Shown here: piece by piece, positions 19,708 through 29,891 of the stretch
How the letters are laid out: each line of letters starts with the position of its first letter
How positions within the stretch are numbered: the first letter of the stretch is position 1
From: Bacteroidaceae bacterium
GTDB taxonomy: Bacteria > Bacteroidota > Bacteroidia > Bacteroidales > Bacteroidaceae
NCBI GenBank assembly: GCA_024398435.1
Contig: JAKSJD010000005.1
Location: 124,001 to 188,000, forward strand
DNA: 64,000 bases
Direction of reading: 5' to 3'
Made by a program: the position numbers and the translations under genes
The notes under the pieces: generated by a model
What the model saw: the letters and a program-made list of their open reading frames with translations, nothing else
The model's database searches: none
Told to the model about the DNA's origin: nothing

Positions 19708-19877
19708 AAATTACACATATTTTATTATATAATAGGCATGAGGCGACTTATTCCACTTTGTTTTTGCTCGCAATTATTGGTCACAAATCACTTATTATGG
19801 TGTATTCCATTTTCTTGAAGCCCTGAATCACTCTTTATTTTCCTATTTTCGCAAAAATCATTTTCTATTGAATAATT

Positions 19878-19944
19878 CTTTAAATCGCGACGTGATTTAT
19901 ATTCGTCACGTCGTGATTTTTATTCGTCGCGACGTGATTTTAAG
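19878..19944. repeat. 67-bp intergenic repeat, three units of about 22 bp
   Basis: Bounded by CTTTAAAT on the left and TTTTAAG on the right, with three GC-rich cores (CGCGACGTGATTT, GTCACGTCGTGATTT, GTCGCGACGTGATTTT) separated by AT-rich linkers. The architecture matches the 89-bp elements at 29892 and 38253, one unit shorter (89-67=22). It lies between the divergent exopolysaccharide and clpB promoters. Confidence 0.7.
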
Positions 19945-20065
19945 AATATTTCAAAAGGAATCACAAAATACAGCCTTTAATCTGCTGAAATTGAGCCAAT
20001 TACAAAAAGTTTTAAAACGCTTGATTTTTCCTTGCAAAAATAAGCATCGAAATCCACCCTCAAAC

Positions 20066-20080
20066 ATGACAAATCGTCAT
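20066..20080. promoter_or_regulatory. Inverted repeat upstream of clpB, possible operator
   Basis: ATGAC-AAATC-GTCAT is a perfect 5-bp inverted repeat with a 5-base centre, 34 bases ahead of the -24-like box at 20114. Role as stress regulator site is inference. Confidence 0.35.
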
Positions 20081-20111
20081 CTTTTGCAGCCAAAATGTCT
20101 GTCTCATGTGC

Positions 20112-20128
20112 TTGGCATTCTATTTGTC
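20112..20128 (+). promoter_or_regulatory. Sigma54-like promoter for clpB
   Basis: TTGGCA at 20112-20117 and TTTGTC at 20123-20128 put GG and GT ten bases apart, close to the -24/-12 GG-N10-GC rule. Transcription would begin near 20139, which fits the ATG at 20160 and excludes the upstream ATG at 20106. Confidence 0.4.
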
Positions 20129-20144
20129 GATAGGAAAAGCCGAA

Positions 20145-20149
20145 AGGAG
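20145..20149 (+). promoter_or_regulatory. Shine-Dalgarno site of clpB
   Basis: AGGAG ends 10 bases before the ATG at 20160; no such site precedes the in-frame ATG at 20106. Confidence 0.55.
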
Positions 20150-20159
20150 ATTATTGATT

Positions 20160-22244
20160 ATGGATATAAGACAAGAACAAACGAACAACAAACAACAAAA
20201 CTTGGAAGCATTGAAAAAGTATGCTACCAATCTTATCGAACAGGCAAGAGCCGGAAAACTCGACCCTGTAATCGGACGCGACGAGGAAATCAGGCGTGTA
20301 CTGCAGATTCTCAGTCGCCGAACAAAGAATAATCCAATCCTCATAGGCGAACCCGGAACTGGCAAAACTGCTATTGTAGAAGGACTTGCCCACAGAATTC
20401 TTCGTGGCGATGTACCTGAAAATCTGAATGATAAGCAACTCTACTCGCTCGATATGGGTGCGCTCATTGCCGGTGCTAAATATCAAGGCGAGTTTGAGGA
20501 ACGATTGAAGGCGGTCATCAACGCAGTGGTAGAAAGCGATGGAGGCATCATTCTCTTCATCGATGAGATTCACACTCTCGTTGGTGCAGGTCAAACTCAA
20601 GGAGCAATGGATGCTGCAAACATCCTAAAGCCTGCCCTTGCCAGAGGCGAACTTCGCAGCATTGGTGCCACCACACTCGATGAATACCAGAAGTATTTCG
20701 AGAAGGACAAAGCTCTCGAACGTCGATTCCAAACGGTTACAGTTGACGAACCAGACGTATTGAACAGCATCAGCATTCTTCGAGGCCTCAAGGAGAGATA
20801 CGAAAACCATCATAAAGTTCGCATCAAGGACGATGCAATCATTGCAGCCGTGGAACTCTCAAACCGCTATATTACAGAGCGTTTTCTCCCCGACAAAGCC
20901 ATCGACCTTATGGACGAAGCTGCTGCCAAACTTCGTATGGAACGAGATTCCGTTCCTGAGGAAATTGATGAAATCACTCGAAAGACGAAGCAACTCGAAA
21001 TCGAACGTGCTGCAATCAAGCGCGAGAAAGACGATGTGAAACTAAAGGAAATCGAGGAACAACTCCACCGACTCAATGCCGAATGGACAAAACTCAACGA
21101 CCAATGGCAGGCAGAGAAAAAGCTTGTGGACAAAATTCAACAAGACAAATCCGAGATTGAGCACATGAAGTTCCTGGCTGAAAAAGCGGAACGAGAGGGT
21201 GATTATGGTAAGGTTGCAGAAATCAGATACGGAAAGATTCAGCAATTACAAGACGACATCAAGGCCGTACAAGAGCAACTCCAGCAAACTCAAGGTGGTG
21301 AGGCAATGATTAAGGAAGAGGTTACTGGCGAGGACATTGCCGATGTAGTAAGCCGTTGGACAGGCATTCCTGTAAGCAAAATGATGCAAAGCGAGAAGGA
21401 TAAGTTGCTGAATCTCGAGTCGGAACTCCATAAACGCGTAATCGGACAAGAGGAAGCTATAAGTGCCGTAAGTGATGCCGTAAGGAGAAGTCGCGCAGGT
21501 CTTCAAGATCCTCGCCGCCCTATCGGAAGCTTCATCTTCTTAGGTCCGACGGGAGTTGGCAAGACGGAATTGGCAAAAGCTTTGGCCGACTATCTCTTCA
21601 ACGACGAATCCCTCATGACCCGAATCGATATGAGTGAATACCAAGACAAGTTCAGTGTTACTCGTCTTATTGGAGCTCCTCCTGGATACGTTGGTTATGA
21701 TGAAGGCGGACAACTGACCGAAGCCGTCAGAAGGAAACCATACAGTGTGATTCTTTTCGATGAAATGGAGAAAGCCCATCCTGATGTCTTCAACACACTT
21801 CTGCAAGTGCTCGATGATGGACGGCTTACAGACAACAAGGGCAGAACCGTCAACTTCAAGAATACAATCATCATCATGACCTCAAATGCCTCGGAAGAAT
21901 ATCTTCGCAAGGCAATGCGTCCAGAGTTTCTCAACCGAATCGATGAGATAATCACTTTCACCCAATTGGGAGAAAACGAAATCCGACAAATCGTAAGGAT
22001 GCAGACAGATGGAGTGAAACGTATGCTGAAAGACAGCGGAATCACACTCACATTCACCGACAAAGCCATTGATTTCATAGCTGCAGCTGGTTATGATCCT
22101 GAATATGGAGCACGACCTGTGAAGCGAGCAATACAAACTCATCTGCTCAATGAACTGTCGAAGAAGATTCTTAGCGGCAGCATCAATAAAGACGAAACAA
22201 TCAATATTGATGCCAATGAAAACGGATTAGTATTCGAGAACTAA
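20160..22244 (+). CDS. clpB: ClpB-type disaggregase lacking the N-terminal domain
   Basis: 694 residues from the ATG at 20160. It begins almost directly at the first AAA+ domain ([14 protein letters not shown]; Walker A GEPGTGKT; Walker [16 protein letters not shown]). The middle coiled-coil (M) domain that defines ClpB is present, with [15 protein letters not shown] near its end, followed by the second AAA+ domain ([28 protein letters not shown]) and the sensor-2 [10 protein letters not shown]. The roughly 140-residue Clp_N substrate domain found in full-length ClpB (about 860 residues) is absent and nothing upstream encodes it. Works with DnaK to rescue aggregated proteins. Confidence 0.9.
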   Translation: MDIRQEQTNNKQQNLEALKKYATNLIEQARAGKLDPVIGRDEEIRRVLQILSRRTKNNPILIGEPGTGKTAIVEGLAHRILRGDVPENLNDKQLYSLDMGALIAGAKYQGEFEERLKAVINAVVESDGGIILFIDEIHTLVGAGQTQGAMDAANILKPALARGELRSIGATTLDEYQKYFEKDKALERRFQTVTVDEPDVLNSISILRGLKERYENHHKVRIKDDAIIAAVELSNRYITERFLPDKAIDLMDEAAAKLRMERDSVPEEIDEITRKTKQLEIERAAIKREKDDVKLKEIEEQLHRLNAEWTKLNDQWQAEKKLVDKIQQDKSEIEHMKFLAEKAEREGDYGKVAEIRYGKIQQLQDDIKAVQEQLQQTQGGEAMIKEEVTGEDIADVVSRWTGIPVSKMMQSEKDKLLNLESELHKRVIGQEEAISAVSDAVRRSRAGLQDPRRPIGSFIFLGPTGVGKTELAKALADYLFNDESLMTRIDMSEYQDKFSVTRLIGAPPGYVGYDEGGQLTEAVRRKPYSVILFDEMEKAHPDVFNTLLQVLDDGRLTDNKGRTVNFKNTIIIMTSNASEEYLRKAMRPEFLNRIDEIITFTQLGENEIRQIVRMQTDGVKRMLKDSGITLTFTDKAIDFIAAAGYDPEYGARPVKRAIQTHLLNELSKKILSGSINKDETINIDANENGLVFEN

Positions 22245-22253
22245 CGAAAAACA

Positions 22254-22288
22254 AACTCCACATTCAGTTATTTACTGATTGTGGAGTT
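22254..22288. terminator. Bidirectional terminator between clpB and aroE
   Basis: 14-bp stem with one mismatch (22254-22267 with 22275-22288), loop of 7. It overlaps the 3' end of aroE and lies 9 bases after clpB. Confidence 0.65.
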
Positions 22289-23038
22289 ATTGTCTGTCCA
22301 GATTTCCCATGCAGCTATTGCCTGCAAGTGAAGCATTTCAAGGCCGTTCTTTGTGGTTGTTCCCCTATCCTTCCCGTTTTTCAGGAACAATGTTTCATCG
22401 GGATTGTAAACCAAATCAAAGAGAAGATGCTCGCGCGTAATATATTCATAAGGTATTGGAGCACATTCGTCAACTTTAGGGAAAGTGCCCAAAGGCGTAC
22501 AATTGACGATAACCTTATACTCCCGAAGCATTTGTTCGTTCAAGTCGGAATATGAAATAACGCCTTCACGAGCAGAACGCGAAACCAACTGAGGTTCAAT
22601 TCCAAGACGCTTCAATCCATAAACTATTGCCTTCGAAGCTCCGCCAGTACCAAGAACAAGCGCTTTCCGATGATGTTCCTTCAGCAAAGGTCGGATTGAA
22701 TTCATGAAACCAATCACATCAGTATTATAGCCTTTCAAATAAGGTTTACCTTCACCAGATGCCTCATTACGAATAACCCTAACCACATTAACAGCACCAA
22801 TGGCTCTGGCTTCATCACTCAAATCGTCGAGAAATGGAATAACATCTTGCTTGTAAGGAATCGTCACATTCAATCCAACGATATCACTATCGGCAACAAC
22901 AGAAGGAAACAAGTCTATTGATGGCAATTCATAGTTGGAATAGACAGCATCTATTCCTTCCAAAGCAAACTTCTCCGCAAAATAGTTTTTCGAGAATGAA
23001 TGCCCCAATGTCTTGCCAATCAAACCGTATTTCTTCAT
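22268..23038 (-). CDS. aroE: Shikimate dehydrogenase
   Basis: 256 residues. N-terminal YGLIGKTLGHSFSKNYF has the shikimate-binding Ser pair; LNVTIPYKQDVIPFLD includes the catalytic Lys near residue 67; the NADP site LVLGTGGASKAIVYGLK lies near 126; the C-terminal GLEMLHLQA is the conserved Gln motif. Reduces 3-dehydroshikimate in aromatic amino-acid synthesis. Its ATG overlaps the menG stop by 4 bases: last gene of the glnS operon. Confidence 0.95.
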   Translation of the reverse strand: MKKYGLIGKTLGHSFSKNYFAEKFALEGIDAVYSNYELPSIDLFPSVVADSDIVGLNVTIPYKQDVIPFLDDLSDEARAIGAVNVVRVIRNEASGEGKPYLKGYNTDVIGFMNSIRPLLKEHHRKALVLGTGGASKAIVYGLKRLGIEPQLVSRSAREGVISYSDLNEQMLREYKVIVNCTPLGTFPKVDECAPIPYEYITREHLLFDLVYNPDETLFLKNGKDRGTTTKNGLEMLHLQAIAAWEIWTDNNSTISK

Positions 23039-23778
23039 TTCTTCAATCCACTATACATTACACACATACCGAACGAAAGATACTTGAACTCCACACTCTC
23101 AAAGCCGGCACGTTCGAATCTTTCCTTCATTCCTTCGCCTTGTTGTATTGCATCCATCGTTTCAGGCAAATAACGGAATGCCTTTTCATCTTTTGAAACA
23201 AGGCGGCCATATATTGGCATTATGTAGTTGCGATAGATTCCGAACACTTGTTTCATCGGGAACTTACGAGGAGCACAAAGGTCGATGACAACAATGCTTC
23301 CGCCTTTGTCCATCACTCTACACATTTCCTTAAGACAAATGTCGATATTCTCGAAGTTGCGAAGGGCAAATGATGAAATGATTGCATCAAAAGAATTGTC
23401 TGCAAACGACAATTTCGAGCAATCCTCATATTGAAAACTGATGCTATCCGACATTCCTTGAGCGGCAACCTTTTGCCTTCCCACCTTCATCATGCCTTCG
23501 GAAATATCAATTCCCGTAATATGAAGAGCATGGTGAAATGCCTTGCGAGTCATTATGGCCAAATCGCCCGTACCAGTCGCAACATCAAGAATACGATAAG
23601 GCATATTTGAGAGTTTCTGCAACTTCTTGATTGCACTCCGTCGCCAACAAACATCTATACCGAGCGACATTTGATGGTTTGCCTTATCATAAGTGGAAGC
23701 AATATTGTCAAACAATGCTTCCACTTGTTCGCGTTTCGATTCTTCTTCGTTATAAGGTTTTACCTCTTCAACAACCAT
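23035..23778 (-). CDS. menG: Demethylmenaquinone methyltransferase
   Basis: 247 residues of the UbiE/MenG family. [25 protein letters not shown] is the family's N-terminal signature, [15 protein letters not shown] the SAM-binding motif I near residue 65, and [24 protein letters not shown] the second signature. A menaquinone role is inferred because Bacteroidales use menaquinone. The start overlaps the end of purC by 19 bases. Confidence 0.93.
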   Translation of the reverse strand: MVVEEVKPYNEEESKREQVEALFDNIASTYDKANHQMSLGIDVCWRRSAIKKLQKLSNMPYRILDVATGTGDLAIMTRKAFHHALHITGIDISEGMMKVGRQKVAAQGMSDSISFQYEDCSKLSFADNSFDAIISSFALRNFENIDICLKEMCRVMDKGGSIVVIDLCAPRKFPMKQVFGIYRNYIMPIYGRLVSKDEKAFRYLPETMDAIQQGEGMKERFERAGFESVEFKYLSFGMCVMYSGLKK

Positions 23779-24707
23779 TCTGTTACGTTCTTTTCAATAC
23801 GTGCAGCAATATCTTCATCTGTTTCGCCCTTGCAGAACTTATCACCTGTAATGTGTTCGTAGAGTTCCACATAGCGGTCAGTGATTGAATCAACAAATTC
23901 ATCTGTCATTTCAGGAACGACCTGACCTGGCTGATTCATGAAGTTGTGGTCGATAAGCCACTGACGAACGAATTCCTTTGAAAGCTGACGTTGTGGCTCG
24001 CCCTTGAGGAACTTCTCCTCATAACCTTCTGCATAGAAGTAGCGAGAAGAGTCAGGCGTGTGGATTTCGTCAATAAGATAAACCTTACCATCACGCTTTC
24101 CGAACTCATACTTTGTATCAACAAGAATAAGCCCTTTCTCTGCAGCAATCTTCGTACCTATTTCGAACAAAGCATAAGTATATTTCTCAATCTGCTCATA
24201 ATCTTCCTTGCTCACAAGACCTTGAGCAATGATTTCTTCCTTTGAGATATTCTCATCATGACCTTCATCTGCCTTAGTTGTAGGAGTGATGATTGGCTGA
24301 GGGAACTTTTGATTTTCCTTCATGCCTTCAGGAAGCTGAACGCCACAAAGAACACGTTCGCCTGCCTGGTAAGCTCTCCAAGCACTACCTGTAAGATAAC
24401 CACGGATAATCATCTCGACACGGAAGCCTTCGCACTTGAGGCCAACTGTAACCATTGGATCTGGGCAAGCAAGTTTCCAGTTAGGAACAACACTTGCAGA
24501 TGCATCCAAGAACTTAGCAGCAATCTGATTAAGTACTTGTCCCTTGAATGGGATGCCCTTTGGCAACACTACATCAAATGCACTGATGCGGTCGGTTGCT
24601 ACCATTACCATAATGTCATCATTGATGTTGTAAACATCTCTTACCTTTCCATGATAGACGCTTTTCTGTCCTGGAAACTGATACTCAGTCTTTGTTAGAG
24701 TCTTCAT
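23760..24707 (-). CDS. purC: Phosphoribosylaminoimidazole-succinocarboxamide synthase
   Basis: 315 residues. [32 protein letters not shown] at the start, [13 protein letters not shown] near 95-110, and [29 protein letters not shown] are SAICAR synthetase signatures. It catalyses the ATP-dependent addition of aspartate to CAIR in purine synthesis. It is the longer form seen in Bacteroidetes. Its start overlaps phoH's end by 23 bases, so translation is probably coupled. Confidence 0.95.
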   Translation of the reverse strand: MKTLTKTEYQFPGQKSVYHGKVRDVYNINDDIMVMVATDRISAFDVVLPKGIPFKGQVLNQIAAKFLDASASVVPNWKLACPDPMVTVGLKCEGFRVEMIIRGYLTGSAWRAYQAGERVLCGVQLPEGMKENQKFPQPIITPTTKADEGHDENISKEEIIAQGLVSKEDYEQIEKYTYALFEIGTKIAAEKGLILVDTKYEFGKRDGKVYLIDEIHTPDSSRYFYAEGYEEKFLKGEPQRQLSKEFVRQWLIDHNFMNQPGQVVPEMTDEFVDSITDRYVELYEHITGDKFCKGETDEDIAARIEKNVTEWLLKR

Positions 24708-25767
24708 TGTTTTCTATGTTTATATTGTTATTTATTGTATAATCGTTTTCTTGGTTTGCGGAAGCATTTTCTTCTTGCCTGTCTGAATAGCCTAACCTAC
24801 GCAACTTACGTTCCTCTTCCTTTTTCTGCTCATATGCATCATAAGCCTTCACAATCTTTGTGACTAACTTATGGCGGACAATATCGCTTTCGTTCATCAT
24901 CACGAAACTGATTCCTTCTACATCCTTCAGCACTTCCATGGCATCAAGCAATCCTGAACGAACCGAGCGAGGAAGGTCAATCTGCGTAACATCACCCGTA
25001 ACAATCATCTTTGTATTATGTCCCATACGTGTGAGGAACATCTTTATCTGCTGGGTAGTTGTGTTTTGAGCCTCATCAAGAATAACAACGGCATCATTCA
25101 AAGTACGTCCTCTCATGAAGGCAAGAGGTGCAATCTGAATTGTTCCCACATCCATGTATTCCTGAAGTTTCTGTGCCGGAATCATATCCTGCAAGGCATC
25201 ATAGAGTGGTTGGAGATAAGGATCAATCTTTTCCTTCATATCTCCGGGAAGGAATCCCAGTTTCTCGCCTGCCTCAACTGCAGGTCGGCTCAATATGATT
25301 CTTCTGATTTCCTTGTTCTTCAAAGCTCTGACAGCCAAGGCAATGCTGACATAAGTCTTACCCGAGCCTGCAGGTCCAACCGCAAAGAGCATATCATTCT
25401 TGCGATAACCCTCTACAAGCAGTTTCTGATTATCGCTTCTTGGAGTGATTGCCCTTCCCGAAATGCTGTAGCATATTGCAGAGTCGTTGCCATTGGCATC
25501 ATCAGATTGTTTCTTGTTGCCTTTGACAATACTGAGGATATTTTCCTCGGAAAGAGCATTATATTTAGCACAATAGTCCTGCAATTCCTGTATATGTTCC
25601 TCAAAAGCACACATTTCCTCTTCATCGCCAAGCACCTTCAGTACATTGCCTCTGCCAACGATGCGCAACTTAGGGAACAATGCCTTGAGCATTTTCAGGT
25701 TTGCATTGCCGACACCATAGAATGTCAGCAAGTCGATATCTTCCAGAACTATATGTTTCTCTATCAT
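24685..25767 (-). CDS. phoH: PhoH-family ATPase
   Basis: 360 residues. A short N-terminal KH-like part (about 1-90) is followed by the PhoH helicase-like core: [18 protein letters not shown] (Walker A), [40 protein letters not shown] (Walker B), and the [11 protein letters not shown] motif. The C-terminal tail is Glu/Asn rich and disordered. PhoH proteins are linked with RNA metabolism and stress. Co-transcribed with glnS, the TPR gene and purC. Confidence 0.92.
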   Translation of the reverse strand: MIEKHIVLEDIDLLTFYGVGNANLKMLKALFPKLRIVGRGNVLKVLGDEEEMCAFEEHIQELQDYCAKYNALSEENILSIVKGNKKQSDDANGNDSAICYSISGRAITPRSDNQKLLVEGYRKNDMLFAVGPAGSGKTYVSIALAVRALKNKEIRRIILSRPAVEAGEKLGFLPGDMKEKIDPYLQPLYDALQDMIPAQKLQEYMDVGTIQIAPLAFMRGRTLNDAVVILDEAQNTTTQQIKMFLTRMGHNTKMIVTGDVTQIDLPRSVRSGLLDAMEVLKDVEGISFVMMNESDIVRHKLVTKIVKAYDAYEQKKEEERKLRRLGYSDRQEENASANQENDYTINNNINIENNEDSNKD

Positions 25768-25782
25768 TCTTGTTTGTTTTCG

Positions 25783-27270
25783 TTATCTTTGTTTAGCGTA
25801 TATTGCCTTTAGGGTGGCACACGCGTTTTCGTCTGTTATGCATATAAGGTCGTTCTGCCAAATATTGCGAACAGCCGGCATTGAGTATTTGCATGCCAAT
25901 TCGATATACTCCTCAAACTGCTTCTTTAGGTTGAGGTCGAGACATACATAAGCTATATACGGATATGCCTTTAGGTGCAGTGGCTCATTTTCCTGCTTTG
26001 AAGCCATCGTGAAACAGAACAACGCCTCTTCCTTGAATCCCAAGTCGTAAAAGTCGGCACCGGCCGTCATCAGCAATGTTGTCTTATCACTGGCACATTT
26101 GAAGGCATCCATGTAAGCTATCATGGCCTCATCCTCGTTTCCTTTCTTCAGAAGGATTCGTCCTTTCTGCATGAGGAATTCTTCTGTTGGACAAGTCTTC
26201 AATACAAGGTTTATGAGTCGGAGGGCATCGGTATAGAAACCTCCTATCATGAACGAATCGGCAATGAAAGCTCTTTCAAACTCCTGATGATTCTTCTTTG
26301 AACAGGTAGCTGTCATGTATGTTCTTGCCTTTGCAAGATATTCGTAACCTTTGTCTTTTTGGTCGGTGAGGATATAACATCTGCCAAGAACGGAATAGTA
26401 TGTCTTATCTTCCGTCTGGTCGACATATTTCTGATATGACTTGACTGCCTGTGGGTACATCTTCTCCACATAGCATCCCTGTGCATGGACGAGGAGTGCA
26501 TGAGGATCGTTTGGGTCGATGGCGAGTGCAAACTCTGCTGAATTGATTGATTCAGGCACTTGATTCTGCACGTGTTGAAGCATTGCCAGATAGGCCCACC
26601 CTTGTGGCATATACGGATTGACGTCGAGGTATCGGGTGTAGAGTTTTATCTCCAAGTCGATAAGGTCGGCATCGTGAACCGTCCTTGCAATGTCGTAATC
26701 CACATCATCGCCCTTTACGATGTCGCCACAAACCTTGAGATAGTGTTCTGTCCAATAGGTGATGTATGGCGAAATATCATCGCGTTGACTGAGTTCGGCT
26801 ATCGAAATGATTATATGGAGAAAGGCTTCGCGAAGTCGGGTATTGCCTTCTTCCCTATCCTTCATCTTGTCGCATTCCGACTTTTCTATCTTCATCCATT
26901 TGCGAAACCACTTTTGTGCCGCTTCCATATCATCGTCCATTCCGCAGGCAAGTTGTGCCTTGAAGTAGTAGACGTCGGGGTCGTTATCGGCATTGAGAGT
27001 GGTCATGAGTTGCTTTGCCTCTTCGAAGCTATGCATACTGATGAGGGCATTGGTCTTGAGGGAGAGGAGATATTCGTCGTCATGATGAATGAGTAGGCCG
27101 TCTTCCACCGTATCCAGTGTTTTCTCCACCTCATTATTGCGAAGATAGTATTCAGCGATATCGACGAAATCATCAGAGTCGAGATAACACAAGCGGCCCT
27201 CCTGCTTGGCCTTTTCATAGGTTTGCAGGAGTTGCTTAAACTCTATGGTGTCGTCGTAATCTCTGTTCAT
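25783..27270 (-). CDS. Tetratricopeptide-repeat protein
   Basis: 495 residues, acidic, no signal peptide. TPR-like helix pairs run through most of the protein (EYYLRNNEVEKTLDTVEDGL, WAYLAMLQHVQNQVPESINSAEFALAIDPNDPHAL, RILLKKGNEDEAMIAYMDAF). Function as a scaffold or partner protein is unknown. Lies 10 bases after glnS and 15 bases before phoH in the same operon. Confidence 0.85.
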   Translation of the reverse strand: MNRDYDDTIEFKQLLQTYEKAKQEGRLCYLDSDDFVDIAEYYLRNNEVEKTLDTVEDGLLIHHDDEYLLSLKTNALISMHSFEEAKQLMTTLNADNDPDVYYFKAQLACGMDDDMEAAQKWFRKWMKIEKSECDKMKDREEGNTRLREAFLHIIISIAELSQRDDISPYITYWTEHYLKVCGDIVKGDDVDYDIARTVHDADLIDLEIKLYTRYLDVNPYMPQGWAYLAMLQHVQNQVPESINSAEFALAIDPNDPHALLVHAQGCYVEKMYPQAVKSYQKYVDQTEDKTYYSVLGRCYILTDQKDKGYEYLAKARTYMTATCSKKNHQEFERAFIADSFMIGGFYTDALRLINLVLKTCPTEEFLMQKGRILLKKGNEDEAMIAYMDAFKCASDKTTLLMTAGADFYDLGFKEEALFCFTMASKQENEPLHLKAYPYIAYVCLDLNLKKQFEEYIELACKYSMPAVRNIWQNDLICITDENACATLKAIYAKQR

Positions 27271-27280
27271 CAGCTTTGGT

Positions 27281-28996
27281 TTACGCCTTGTTCCAGTTGT
27301 CTTTCAATCCGACTGTGCGGTTGAATATCATGTGGTCAGGAGTTGATGCCTTATCGAGTGTGAAGTAGCCAATGCGCTGGAACTGGAGATAGTCGAGAGG
27401 ACGGAACTCCTTGAGATAAGGTTCCACGTAGCACTGACGCACTTCGAGTGAATCAGGATTGAGGAGTTCACGGAAGTCGCAACCGGTTTGTTCGGCTTCG
27501 ACTGCTGGATTTTCCACCTTGAAGAGTCGCTCATAGAGGCGTACTTCTGCTTTTTCGCAATGGTCGCAACTTACCCAATGGATTGTCTTTCCCTTTATCT
27601 TCATATTGGCATTTGCCTCTCCTGTCTTTGTTTCTGGGATGAACTCGGCATAGATTTCCGTAATCTTGCCATCAGCATCCTTTTTGCAGCATCCTTCCTC
27701 TGGGCAACGGATGATGTAGCTGTTCTTGAGTCGGACTTCCTTTCCAGGGCCTAAGCGGAAGAACTTCTTAGGAGCATCTTCCATGAAGTCATCGCGTTCG
27801 ATCCAAAGCTCACGGCTGAATGTGACTGTATGGTGCTTGCTCTGTTCGTCTTCTGGATTGTCGATTGCATCGAGTTCTTCTGTCTTTCCCTCAGGATAGT
27901 TTGTGATGATGAGTTTCACAGGGTCGAGAACGGCAGCTACACGAGTTGCTTTCTTGTTGAGGTCGTCGCGAACGGCTGCCTCGAGCATTGCATAGTCGTT
28001 GAGTGCATCATATTTTGTATAGCCAATCATCTTCACGAAGTTGCGGATAGATTCAGGGCTGTAGCCACGACGACGCATACCGCAGATTGTTGGCATTCGA
28101 GGGTCGTCCCAACCGCTTACAAGGCCTTCCTGTACGAGTGCCAAGAGCTTACGCTTCGACATCATCGTGTATGTGAGATTCAGTCGGTTGAACTCTATCT
28201 GGCGAGGGCGGTTGTCCTGAAGGTCTTTTCCTTCTTTCAACTCATCGATGAAATAGTCGTAGAGTGGACGGTGAGGGACGAATTCGAGTGTACAGATTGA
28301 ATGTGTAACGCCTTCGAAGAAGTCGCTCTGACCGTGAGCAAAGTCGTAATTTGGATAAACGTGCCACTGAGTGCCTGTACGATGATGAGGAACGTGCTTT
28401 ACGCGATAGATGATTGGGTCGCGGAAGAGCATGTTGGTGTGAGCCATGTCAATCTTTGCACGGAGCACCATTGCGCCTTCCTCGATTTCTCCAGCATTCA
28501 TCTTGTGGAAGAGTTCGAGGTTTTCGCTGATTGGGCGATTGCGGAATGGGCTGTCGACACCTGGCTGAGTTGGTGTACCCTTCTGTGCAGCTATCTCTTC
28601 GGATGTCTGCTCGTCGATGTAGGCCTTGCCTTCCTCAATGAGGCGAACTGCAAAATCATAGAGTTGCTGGAAATAGTCGCTGGCATAGTAGACATTGCCC
28701 CACTTGAAGCCGAGCCACTTGATGTCTTCCATGATTGAGTCGACATATTCCACATCTTCCTTTGCTGGATTGGTATCGTCGAAGCGAAGGTTGCAGACAC
28801 CTCCGTATTTCTGGGCGATTCCGAAGTCCATGCAGATGGCCTTTGCATGGCCGATATGGAGGTAGCCGTTTGGCTCTGGTGGGAAACGTGTCTGGAGTCT
28901 GCCTCCGTTCTTTCCCTCTTCCAACTCTTTCTTTACAATCTCCTCAACGAAGCTAATCGATTCCTGCTTCGTCTCTTCTTGTTTCTCAGTACACAT
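27281..28996 (-). CDS. glnS: Glutaminyl-tRNA synthetase
   Basis: 571 residues. The class I signatures are clear: RFPPEPNGYLHIGHAK (HIGH) near residue 40-55, and the MSKRK motif near residue 285. The N-terminal FDDTNPAKEDVEYVDSI and LRAKIDMAHTNMLFRDPIIYR separate GlnRS from GluRS. A C-terminal anticodon-binding beta-barrel follows. First gene of a six-gene operon. Confidence 0.96.
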   Translation of the reverse strand: MCTEKQEETKQESISFVEEIVKKELEEGKNGGRLQTRFPPEPNGYLHIGHAKAICMDFGIAQKYGGVCNLRFDDTNPAKEDVEYVDSIMEDIKWLGFKWGNVYYASDYFQQLYDFAVRLIEEGKAYIDEQTSEEIAAQKGTPTQPGVDSPFRNRPISENLELFHKMNAGEIEEGAMVLRAKIDMAHTNMLFRDPIIYRVKHVPHHRTGTQWHVYPNYDFAHGQSDFFEGVTHSICTLEFVPHRPLYDYFIDELKEGKDLQDNRPRQIEFNRLNLTYTMMSKRKLLALVQEGLVSGWDDPRMPTICGMRRRGYSPESIRNFVKMIGYTKYDALNDYAMLEAAVRDDLNKKATRVAAVLDPVKLIITNYPEGKTEELDAIDNPEDEQSKHHTVTFSRELWIERDDFMEDAPKKFFRLGPGKEVRLKNSYIIRCPEEGCCKKDADGKITEIYAEFIPETKTGEANANMKIKGKTIHWVSCDHCEKAEVRLYERLFKVENPAVEAEQTGCDFRELLNPDSLEVRQCYVEPYLKEFRPLDYLQFQRIGYFTLDKASTPDHMIFNRTVGLKDNWNKA

Positions 28997-29039
28997 ATAT
29001 TATAATTTATCTTTTTGTTGACATAATAATTTTATCGTG

Positions 29040-29067
29040 CAAAGTTACTAAAAAATGACGGATTCAA
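29040..29067 (-). promoter_or_regulatory. Promoter of the glnS operon
   Basis: Minus strand TAACTTTG (29047-29040), with TTG at 29067-29065, 17 bases apart. The start codon is 44 bases downstream. Confidence 0.5.
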
Positions 29068-29185
29068 GATGAATAATCCCCAATTATTTTGCATTGTGGA
29101 GTCACTTTTTTCTATTTCTGCCGAAATAAGTCTTTGCAACGACACCAATGAAGGCATTTGACTTTGTCAACTTCTCCCGGAAAGT

Positions 29186-29809
29186 TTACGCCAAAGTATA
29201 GACGAGTGTGGTTCTTTTTCCATTGCTCACGATTCCGGATTGAGGGTCGGAAGCAAACTCTCGAAGTTCGGTTGAAGCCTGTGTTCGCGAAATGCCGACC
29301 AACTCAGCATATTCGGGAACATGCACACAATGCTTTTCGCGAAGGAAATCCATGAGCATTCCCAACCTTTGTTCGCGTGAATATTGTTGCTCGAAGTGCA
29401 GATTTGTGCCTGCATAACTGAATTTCGCCTTTGCCGCAATCTTGGCAAGGAACGACTTGTGTACATTCACATTAATCGATTTAAGCTCAACACTTTGGGA
29501 ATTATGGCGGTTTTCATCGTCTTCCACACTTTCCTTCTCCTTTCCGTCCTTCACTCCAAGGCCGAGTTTGACTCTTGCCAAACCTTCGACATTCAATGCA
29601 TAGCCATCGAGAAGAAGTTCGGTGATTTCTGCTTCAATCTGGGAAAGAACGGCTCCCACGTCACCTTCGTTGTATTTCGAATCATGACTAGCCACTCGCT
29701 TTATCAGTTCCTTTCTGCTGATGACACCCACTGGCTTATGCTTATAACATATTGGACGCTTTCCCGTGCCGTTGATGTCTGTGTACTCTTGTTTTGTAAA
29801 ATAAATCAT
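29186..29809 (-). CDS. HU-HIG-type DNA-binding protein with winged-helix C-terminus
   Basis: 207 residues. The first about 120 fit the Bacteroidetes HU-like (HU-HIG) fold: YTDINGTGKRPICYKHKPVG, ISRKELIKRVA, then LDGYALNVEGLARVKLGLG. The C-terminal about 75 residues (REQRLGMLMDFLREKHCVHVPEYAELVGISRTQASTELREF, ending in a beta hairpin) look like a DeoR-type winged helix. The pairing suggests a regulator or nucleoid protein. Its promoter leader carries an 89-bp repeat. Confidence 0.8.
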   Translation of the reverse strand: MIYFTKQEYTDINGTGKRPICYKHKPVGVISRKELIKRVASHDSKYNEGDVGAVLSQIEAEITELLLDGYALNVEGLARVKLGLGVKDGKEKESVEDDENRHNSQSVELKSINVNVHKSFLAKIAAKAKFSYAGTNLHFEQQYSREQRLGMLMDFLREKHCVHVPEYAELVGISRTQASTELREFASDPQSGIVSNGKRTTLVYTLA

Positions 29810-29891
29810 ATCATAATATTTTAAAAGTTAAACATTCAATGATAAAATCTCAGTTTTTCCATGTTCAAACCCACAAATCGCCTGAATCATT

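Noticed and set aside
20106..20159. Upstream ATG for clpB adding 18 residues
   Set aside because: It overlaps the likely promoter, lacks a ribosome site, and the ATG at 20160 has AGGAG at the right distance.
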